Assembly (NCBI RefSeq): GCF_011761355.1
Contig: NZ_JAASRW010000014.1
Coordinates: 1-63,745, forward strand
Direction: 5' to 3'
Length of the DNA stretch: 63,745 bases
From: Paenibacillus lupini
GTDB lineage: Bacteria > Bacillota > Bacilli > Paenibacillales > Paenibacillaceae
In this document: in pieces, positions 58,731-63,745 of the stretch
Numbering within the stretch: position 1 is the stretch's first letter
How the letters are laid out: every line of letters starts with the position of its first letter
Position numbers and translations under genes: made by a program
The notes under the pieces: generated by a model
Databases searched by the model: none
Told to the model about the DNA's origin: nothing
Seen by the model: the letters and a program-made list of their open reading frames with translations, nothing else

Positions 58731-59834
58731 ATGTTAACACGTGAACAAGCGTTGGAAGCCGTTGGTGAAGTAACGGCGAAATATAGCGCGGACTCGCTCG
58801 CAGTCCGCGATGTTGTTGTGAAGGACCGTCAAGTTTCGATGACGGTCCTTACTGCCAGCGAGGAGGTACGTCCCTCGCTGGAAGCCGCGCTGCGCGAAGC
58901 GCTCGCGCGGGCTGGCGCCGAAACCGTGCATTGCCGGTTTCGTGCGCTCGATGGCGGCGCGGGCGCAGCAGCTGCCGCGCCGCAAGGCCAAGCCGGCGGC
59001 AAGGCTCAGCCAGCCGCCGCTTCAAGCACCAGCCCCGTACAAGGGCACGGGGCTGGGCTTGATAACCCGCTGCTCGATCCAGCCAGCGGGGTGCAGTTCA
59101 TTGCCGTCGCCAGTGGTAAAGGCGGCGTCGGAAAGTCGACGGTGACCGTGAATCTGGCGGTCGCCTTAGCCCGCAAGGGCAAACGCGTCGGGATCATCGA
59201 CGCGGATATTTACGGCTTCAGTGTGCCCGATATGATGGGCATCGAGAATCGTCCGGAGATTGTGAACGAACGGGTTATTCCGATTGAACGCTTCGGTGTT
59301 AAAGTGATGTCGATGGGCTTCTTTGTAGAGGACAACAGCCCAATCGTATGGCGTGGGCCAATGCTCGGCAAGATGCTTCGCAATTTCTTTGCCGAGATCG
59401 AGTGGGGAGAGCTGGATTACCTGCTGCTTGATCTTCCGCCTGGAACAGGCGACGTGGCACTGGATGTTCACCAGATCATTCCGCAAAGCAAAGAAATTAT
59501 CGTTACAACCCCTCATGCAACGGCAGCATTTGTAGCAGCCCGTGCAGGTGCAATGGCGATAAAGACTAAGCACGAAATTATCGGTGTAGTCGAGAACATG
59601 TCTTACTACAAATGCAGTAAATGCGGCGAGCCGGAGTACATCTTCGGACGAGGTGGTGGTGCTCGACTCGCGGAGTCCTTGCATGCTGAGCTGATGGCAC
59701 AAATTCCACTTGGACAACCGGACAACCATATTTCAGAACCTGATTTCTCTCCTTCCGTTTATAAGGCGGAGTCCGAGACAGGTGAACTTTACCTCAACAT
59801 CGCGGAGCAGGTCATTCAGAAATGCGGCCGTTAA
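58731..59834 (+). CDS. Mrp/NBP35-family P-loop ATPase (SalA/ApbC-like)
   Basis: Iron-sulfur cluster carrier by family; the B. subtilis neighbour SalA is also a transcription regulator of scoC. 367 residues: an N-terminal MIP18/DUF59-like domain (about 1-72), an Ala/Gly/Gln/Ser-rich linker (about 75-112), then the ATPase with SGKGGVGKS (128-136) and C295-x2-C298 for cluster binding. The linker DNA is visibly more GC-rich than the flanks. Which of the two roles holds here cannot be told. Confidence 0.9.
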   Translation: MLTREQALEAVGEVTAKYSADSLAVRDVVVKDRQVSMTVLTASEEVRPSLEAALREALARAGAETVHCRFRALDGGAGAAAAAPQGQAGGKAQPAAASSTSPVQGHGAGLDNPLLDPASGVQFIAVASGKGGVGKSTVTVNLAVALARKGKRVGIIDADIYGFSVPDMMGIENRPEIVNERVIPIERFGVKVMSMGFFVEDNSPIVWRGPMLGKMLRNFFAEIEWGELDYLLLDLPPGTGDVALDVHQIIPQSKEIIVTTPHATAAFVAARAGAMAIKTKHEIIGVVENMSYYKCSKCGEPEYIFGRGGGARLAESLHAELMAQIPLGQPDNHISEPDFSPSVYKAESETGELYLNIAEQVIQKCGR

Positions 59835-59837
59835 AAT

Positions 59838-59893
59838 AAAAAACGTGCAAGGGGGAGAGAGCTGAAGTGCTCTCGATCCTGCACGTTTTTTTA
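59838..59893. terminator. Bidirectional terminator between the Mrp gene and gerD
   Basis: AAAAAACGTGCA (59838-59849) pairs with TGCACGTTTTTT (59880-59891); the inner part has GAGAG/CTCTC. Poly-A and poly-T flanks serve both convergent genes. Confidence 0.93.
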
Positions 59894-59925
59894 TTCCTGT
59901 CTAACCCTAACCGCTAATCTAATGG

Positions 59926-60621
59926 CTAAGTCGATTGCTCTCCTTCACCATCACTTCCGCCTTCTTCACTTTGTTTATCTTCCTCGGAGGAACTATCGTC
60001 ACCGCTACCGCTGTCCTGTTTTTTCTCAACTTTCTCGTCTGGTTTAGGCTTAAGCTCTTCTTGCACTGCTTTTTTCATCAGATCAAGCACTTCCAGGCGG
60101 AACAGTGGATTTTGCATCGATTCCTGCATAAGGGACATGACTTGCTTCTTATACTGCGTGCTTTGTAACACCTCGAGAATCATCTTGTCCATTTCCGGTG
60201 TCTTCATTGCTTTAATCATCGCCTCTTGATAAGACGGATCCTTCATCAATTCCTTGTGAATATCCTTGTTCTGTTTGTTTACGGATTTGGCGAATTCACC
60301 TGCAAAGCGGGTATCTGTCATTAACGTCTTGATGACCTTATCATACTCTGGGGAGACCATTACATCTTTTACTGCTAACCGAACCTGTTCTTGATCCTGT
60401 ACCGATAACAGCTTGGTACCACTACCGTTATAACCAGACATTTGCTGTGCCGATTCCTGCAATGCCTTTTGTGCATCTTCCGTTTTCAGTATATCGATGA
60501 CCATTGACTTCATATCCTTGTAGCTGATCTGCTGGTTACCTCCGGATGATTCCGCACCGCAGCTCGTTAAGACGAATGATAGGGCGGAAAGCGCCGTTAA
60601 TAAAGCCAGTCGCATACGCAT
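59926..60621 (-). CDS. gerD: Spore germination lipoprotein GerD
   Basis: Lipoprotein that clusters nutrient receptors into the germinosome at the inner spore membrane. 231 residues: signal with lipobox L-T-S-C21, a helical middle (about 35-180) with repeated short acidic-basic helices, and a highly acidic, low-complexity Lys/Glu/Ser/Asp tail (about 185-231), longer than in B. subtilis. Start at 60621 with GGGAG 11 nt upstream on the minus strand; a second Met two codons on is possible. A forespore (SigG) promoter is expected but not identified. Confidence 0.9.
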   Translation of the reverse strand: MRMRLALLTALSALSFVLTSCGAESSGGNQQISYKDMKSMVIDILKTEDAQKALQESAQQMSGYNGSGTKLLSVQDQEQVRLAVKDVMVSPEYDKVIKTLMTDTRFAGEFAKSVNKQNKDIHKELMKDPSYQEAMIKAMKTPEMDKMILEVLQSTQYKKQVMSLMQESMQNPLFRLEVLDLMKKAVQEELKPKPDEKVEKKQDSGSGDDSSSEEDKQSEEGGSDGEGEQST

Positions 60622-60805
60622 GCATCCACGATCTCCCTTCTATAACACCATAGCTGAATTTATCCGTAGTATGTGTTAATGTTCACGGGATTATCATGGC
60701 TTCGTGGTTAGCTTTTTATGACGAACGTGGTAAAATAATGGATGGTGCAGGAAAGCGCTTATTTTGCGCGGACTTACGCCTAACATGAAGGAGGATCAAT
60801 CGATA

Positions 60806-61429
60806 ATGAATTTGAAAAGATGGTTTTTTCTTTTTTGGAGCTGCATGGCGGTTGGGGCCGTCATAACGGTCGTCAGCGGGTCGATTATGCAATGGACTGA
60901 TACGTCCTTCGGATTTATGGGACTAGAGGCAGCTGGATTCAACGCCTTTATGATGGCGATGGTCGGCTTATTAATAGGAGCATTCAGCCAAATGGGGTTC
61001 TTTGCATATCTAACCTTAAACTACATCGCATTAAGTATTTTCCGGAAAAGCTATCTATGGAATGCTCTGCAGGGTTATACAACCGTATTTGGCGTTTTTG
61101 GTCTAGGATACATGCTTTATGAACAGCGGACAAATAACTGGTTCTTCTGGTTGCTTCCACTTGTCTTATTAGCCTGCTCCTTAGGAGTAGCTTATATTAA
61201 AGTAAAGCAAACGAATTCCACCGCTTTTGTGCCAACGGCATTCCTCATGTTCTTTATTACATTTATAGAAGCATGGCCGGCTCTGCAGGGAGAGACGAAT
61301 ATTTCCGCGATCGTCTTTATGATTATTCCGTTGTTTATCTGCAATGGTTATCAAATCCTCATGCTGCCAAGACTTCTGCAGAAAAAAATAACAACCGACT
61401 CTGCGACGTCCGCAAAGCCGGTTGCGTAA
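60806..61429 (+). CDS. kbaA: KinB-signalling pathway activation protein KbaA
   Basis: Membrane protein that in B. subtilis promotes KinB phosphorelay input to Spo0A. 207 residues with six or so hydrophobic segments; MNLKRWFFLFWSCMAVGAV start and MGFFAYLTLNYIALSIFR. ATG 60806 is 11 nt after AAGGAGG; no closer in-frame start exists. Ends 2 nt before the convergent pdaB stop. Confidence 0.9.
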   Translation: MNLKRWFFLFWSCMAVGAVITVVSGSIMQWTDTSFGFMGLEAAGFNAFMMAMVGLLIGAFSQMGFFAYLTLNYIALSIFRKSYLWNALQGYTTVFGVFGLGYMLYEQRTNNWFFWLLPLVLLACSLGVAYIKVKQTNSTAFVPTAFLMFFITFIEAWPALQGETNISAIVFMIIPLFICNGYQILMLPRLLQKKITTDSATSAKPVA

Positions 61430-61431
61430 TA

Positions 61432-62256
61432 TTAGTAGCCTGTATCCGCAGCACTCACAGCATCCTCAAGACCAAGCATCGTAAGCGAGGTTGTTTTGTC
61501 CTGTACAGCGCGGCCTTCTGATTCTGTTTGATTAATTAATTCCGATACCGAGACGAACTCATAGCCCTTAGCACGAAGCTGATCAATAATGACAGGGAGT
61601 GCTTCATGGGTTTGTTTCACGGAATCACTGGCATGCATCAGGATGATATCGCCATTGTGGGCGCGGCTTACGACACGGTTAATAATTTTATCCGTACCGA
61701 TGTTCATCCAATCAAGGGAATCCGTATCCCATTGAATAACCTTGTAGTTCAGTTCTTCAGCGATACGGAGCACCCGTTTATCGAAGTCACCATTAGGGAG
61801 CCGAATCAAATTCGGCTGCTTGCCGGTCAGATCGGATAAAATGGTATGTGCAGTCGTAATTTGCGTACGGATTTCCTCATCACTAAGCTTGCTGTAGTTA
61901 TCGTGTTTGTGACCATGACTTCCGATCTCGAAGCCGTCATTTACGATATCCTTCACAATATCAGGATGGGATTGGCTCCATGGGGAGGAGAGGAAGAAGG
62001 TAGCCTGTGTAATACCCTTGTCCTTCAGCACTTTAAGGATAGGCTCTGTCCGCTTGTCCCCCCAACTGATGTCGAAAGTTAAGGCAACAACCTTTTTGTC
62101 CGTAGGGACACTGTATATTGCAGCCGGCTGCTGCGGAGCGAATACGGTGATGTTGTCTCTCTCAGCATAGATTACCCCTACAGAGAAGACGAGAGCGAGC
62201 ACAATAAGGAAGTTACGTTTTAATTTCCGTCCGTTCAATACATAAAAGAAGTTCAT
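61432..62256 (-). CDS. pdaB: Polysaccharide deacetylase family sporulation protein PdaB
   Basis: Needed for long-term spore survival in B. subtilis. 274 residues: N-terminal membrane anchor (about 14-31), then a NodB-homology domain with F61-D62-I63-S64, H114 and H118. The second Asp of the usual TFDD motif is replaced (TFDIS), as in PdaB of Bacillus, so metal-dependent deacetylase activity may be reduced. The C-terminal tail (about 250-274) is polar. Convergent with kbaA, divergent from spoIIM. Confidence 0.9.
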   Translation of the reverse strand: MNFFYVLNGRKLKRNFLIVLALVFSVGVIYAERDNITVFAPQQPAAIYSVPTDKKVVALTFDISWGDKRTEPILKVLKDKGITQATFFLSSPWSQSHPDIVKDIVNDGFEIGSHGHKHDNYSKLSDEEIRTQITTAHTILSDLTGKQPNLIRLPNGDFDKRVLRIAEELNYKVIQWDTDSLDWMNIGTDKIINRVVSRAHNGDIILMHASDSVKQTHEALPVIIDQLRAKGYEFVSVSELINQTESEGRAVQDKTTSLTMLGLEDAVSAADTGY

Positions 62257-62360
62257 CTGATAAGGCTCTCCTTTCTATTGAAAGCTTGTTCTAGTACAAT
62301 CTATGCTCGTACACCCAAGATATTCATGGCTTGTTCAAATCAACAAAAAAGTTTACGCAA

Positions 62361-62498
62361 AATGCTTTCGAAGTAAGAATCATCACAATTGGCTTGTACG
62401 TTGCCGTTTGTATGATAATTCTTTAGGATAATGCATTCGAAGTAAGAATCATCACAACTGTCCTGAACGAGGCCAGTTGTATGATAATTCTTTTTAGG
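62361..62498. repeat. Two tandem 69-bp hairpin units between pdaB and spoIIM
   Basis: Unit 1 (62361-62429) and unit 2 (62430-62498) repeat in register with a 69-bp period. The arms are nearly identical: AATGC-W-TTCGAAGTAAG then AAGAATCATCACAA on the left, TATGATAATTCTT on the right. The centre differs. Each unit folds into a stem (62375-62423; 62444-62492). Unit 2 ends at the ribosome-binding site of spoIIM. The units fill most of the 253-base divergent gap. Confidence 0.85.
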
Positions 62499-62509
62499 AG
62501 TGAATCAGC

Positions 62510-63133
62510 ATGTTCAGATGGCGTGAAATAAAAGCACATTTCAAAATCATGAATCCCTACATAACGTTTGGATTCATTTTGTTTTTTGCAGGGCTTGTTG
62601 TTGGGGGAACCAATAGTACCTTTAGTGATTACCTGGAGCAGCAGATCAGTGCACTCGGAGATGTGGCGGAGACCCTTCAACAATCGGATAACCCAACTCT
62701 GGCCTTTATGATCTTTATCTTCCTTAACAATGCGATCAAATCCATCTTTATCATCTATATAGGTGCTATATTAGGAATAATCCCAATCTTCTTCCTTGTG
62801 CTGAACGGAATGGTTGTAGGGTTCCTGCTGCAGCATGTAGCTCAAACGAATGGTACTGGGGATATGTTTCATGTAGTGCTTGGCTTGCTGCCTCACGGTA
62901 TTATTGAGATCCCTGCTATTGTAATAGCCTGTGCATACGGTATGAAATTTGGCGTTCTATTACTTAAAGCATTAGGCCGACTAATTATACCGGGTAAGGA
63001 AGCGGGTAAATCCGGTCCAGAGATTGAATATTTCATGATTCGATCGATCCCGGTTGTTGTTATTTTGACGGTTGCACTGCTTATTGCGGCTATTATTGAA
63101 AGTACAATTAGTGTTTGGGTGGGTTCGTTGTAA
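62510..63133 (+). CDS. spoIIM: Stage II sporulation protein M
   Basis: Part of the SpoIIDMP complex that thins septal peptidoglycan and drives engulfment, made in the mother cell under SigE. 207 residues with about five membrane spans; NNAIKSIFIIYIGAILGIIP and LLPHGIIEIPAIVIACAYG are family hallmarks. ATG 62510 follows TAGGAG, which abuts the upstream hairpin repeat. No SigE promoter could be fixed. Confidence 0.93.
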   Translation: MFRWREIKAHFKIMNPYITFGFILFFAGLVVGGTNSTFSDYLEQQISALGDVAETLQQSDNPTLAFMIFIFLNNAIKSIFIIYIGAILGIIPIFFLVLNGMVVGFLLQHVAQTNGTGDMFHVVLGLLPHGIIEIPAIVIACAYGMKFGVLLLKALGRLIIPGKEAGKSGPEIEYFMIRSIPVVVILTVALLIAAIIESTISVWVGSL

Positions 63134-63161
63134 TATTTTTCCCATTTATTGAGCATAACAG

Positions 63162-63207
63162 TAAAGCGGCGTCGTGATGCGTAATCGCGAAACGCCGCTT
63201 TTGCTTT
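63162..63207 (+). terminator. Terminator of spoIIM
   Basis: AAAGCGGCGT (63163-63172) pairs with ACGCCGCTTT (63192-63201), with TG/CG pairs above, followed by TGCTTTT. Confidence 0.88.
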
Positions 63208-63265
63208 TAACTGCCTCAGCAACAAGCTGCATGGCCAATACTGCTTAGGAGGGCGCTCAATAGTT

Positions 63266-63487
63266 ATGCTAGGGATTCTATTCAACGACAAAGAATGCAA
63301 AGAACTCGATTACGTCCTGCGCAAAGAGTTAGATGAAATGCTGCTTGATCTGAATGACAATCGTTTAGACGGAGATATTAAGCAAGCAATAACGAGAAGA
63401 TACAAAATCATCTTCCGTATGTATGCACGAATTGCTTCCCCGAAAGAGCTGTCACGCTATGCTCTGAATGTTCGTAATTACAGGTAG
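63266..63487 (+). CDS. Small conserved-type hypothetical protein
   Basis: Not assigned. 73 residues, charged (acidic first half, basic second half), mostly helical, no signal or membrane segment. It resembles the short helical proteins of Bacillales that read ELDYxLRKELxEMLLDL. ATG 63266 follows TAGGAGGG with an 11-base gap. It is the last gene before the rRNA promoter. Coding is supported by the ribosome-binding site and balanced composition, not by a recognised domain. Confidence 0.7.
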   Translation: MLGILFNDKECKELDYVLRKELDEMLLDLNDNRLDGDIKQAITRRYKIIFRMYARIASPKELSRYALNVRNYR

Positions 63488-63519
63488 AATAATCCATTTA
63501 AAAAAGTTTAAAAAAAGGG

Positions 63520-63549
63520 TTGCAATCCTGTGGCCGTCCATGATATATT
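63520..63549 (+). promoter_or_regulatory. rRNA operon promoter with AT-rich UP element
   Basis: TTGCAA (63520-63525), 18-bp spacer, TATATT (63544-63549), preceded by an A/T tract (about 63497-63516) like an UP element. The 16S leader that follows includes TTCTTTGAAAACTGAACAAC (63599-63618), the usual Bacillales pre-16S sequence. Confidence 0.82.
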
Positions 63550-63690
63550 ATCTCTTGTCGCCGCTGAGATAAACGGTAACGACACTGAAAAGAATTGTTC
63601 TTTGAAAACTGAACAACGAGCAAAACTGCCCCGTTAGAAATAACGGAAAAAGCGATAAAAACAAAGTTTGAGCAAGTCAAACAGAACCAT

Positions 63691-63745
63691 TTCATGGAGA
63701 GTTTGATCCTGGCTCAGGACGAACGCTGGCGGCGTGCCTAATACA
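63691..63745 (+). rRNA. rrs: 16S ribosomal RNA, 5' part (3' end outside window)
   Basis: AGAGTTTGATCCTGGCTCAG starts at 63698, which aligns with E. coli 16S position 8, placing the mature 5' end near 63691. The gene runs off the window after 55 bases. Confidence 0.97.

Noticed and set aside
61606..62082. Plus-strand open frames opposite pdaB
   Set aside because: Shadows of a well-recognised deacetylase-family gene on the minus strand.

Overview
The window is a core-genome segment of a low-to-mid GC, endospore-forming Firmicute, most likely a Paenibacillus or close Paenibacillaceae relative. The genus is inferred from protein flavour; no marker here is decisive. Sporulation and germination genes (sigH, cwlD, gerD, kbaA, pdaB, spoIIM), a McsA-McsB-CtsR-ClpC operon, T-box and L10-type leaders, zinc-type L33, S14 and L36, and frequent TTG/GTG starts with strong Shine-Dalgarno sites all fit. 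Gene order closely follows the Bacillus subtilis ctsR-to-pdaB segment. The piece lies between two rRNA operons: the 3' end of a 5S gene opens it and the 5' end of a 16S gene closes it. No tRNA, IS element, prophage or CRISPR array was seen.

Region by region: (1) 1-0.6 kb: 5S end, terminator, then a gene-free stretch with a dense cluster of DnaA-box-like 9-mers. (2) 0.6-5.4 kb: CtsR-controlled protein quality-control operon ctsR-mcsA-mcsB-clpC. (3) 5.4-9.8 kb: an iron-regulated IsdG-type haem monooxygenase gene with a near-perfect Fur box, then radA, disA, pssA and an uncharacterised minus-strand gene. (4) 9.9-18.1 kb: PIN-TRAM protein, ispD-ispF, gltX, a cysteine T-box leader, cysE-cysS, mrnC-rlmB-rae1. 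(5) 18.2-36.2 kb: sigH, rpmG-secE-nusG, rplK-rplA, rplJ-rplL, a RsmC-like methyltransferase, rpoB-rpoC, an L7Ae-like protein, rpsL-rpsG-fusA-tuf. (6) 36.2-39.2 kb: a TrpXYZ-like ABC importer operon set between tuf and the S10 cluster. (7) 39.4-54.7 kb: the S10-spc-alpha ribosomal supercluster with secY, adk, map, infA, rpoA. (8) 54.7-59.9 kb: truA, rplM-rpsI, cysH, cwlD, and a Mrp/SalA ATPase. (9) 59.9-63.7 kb: gerD, kbaA, pdaB, spoIIM, a small unknown gene, and the promoter and start of the next rrn operon.

Most of the window makes or controls the translation and transcription machinery, and much of its regulation is RNA-based: T-box, L1- and L10-binding leaders, an S10 leader, a candidate attenuator before rpoB and structured intergenic RNAs before ispD and adk. 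The coding content is conventional. The least expected signals are non-coding: the DnaA-box cluster, two tandem 69-bp hairpin units between pdaB and spoIIM, nested inverted repeats at 54.8 and 57.7 kb (the first where B. subtilis carries ecfA1-ecfA2-ecfT), and a long hairpin before adk. I found no clear new multi-gene system.
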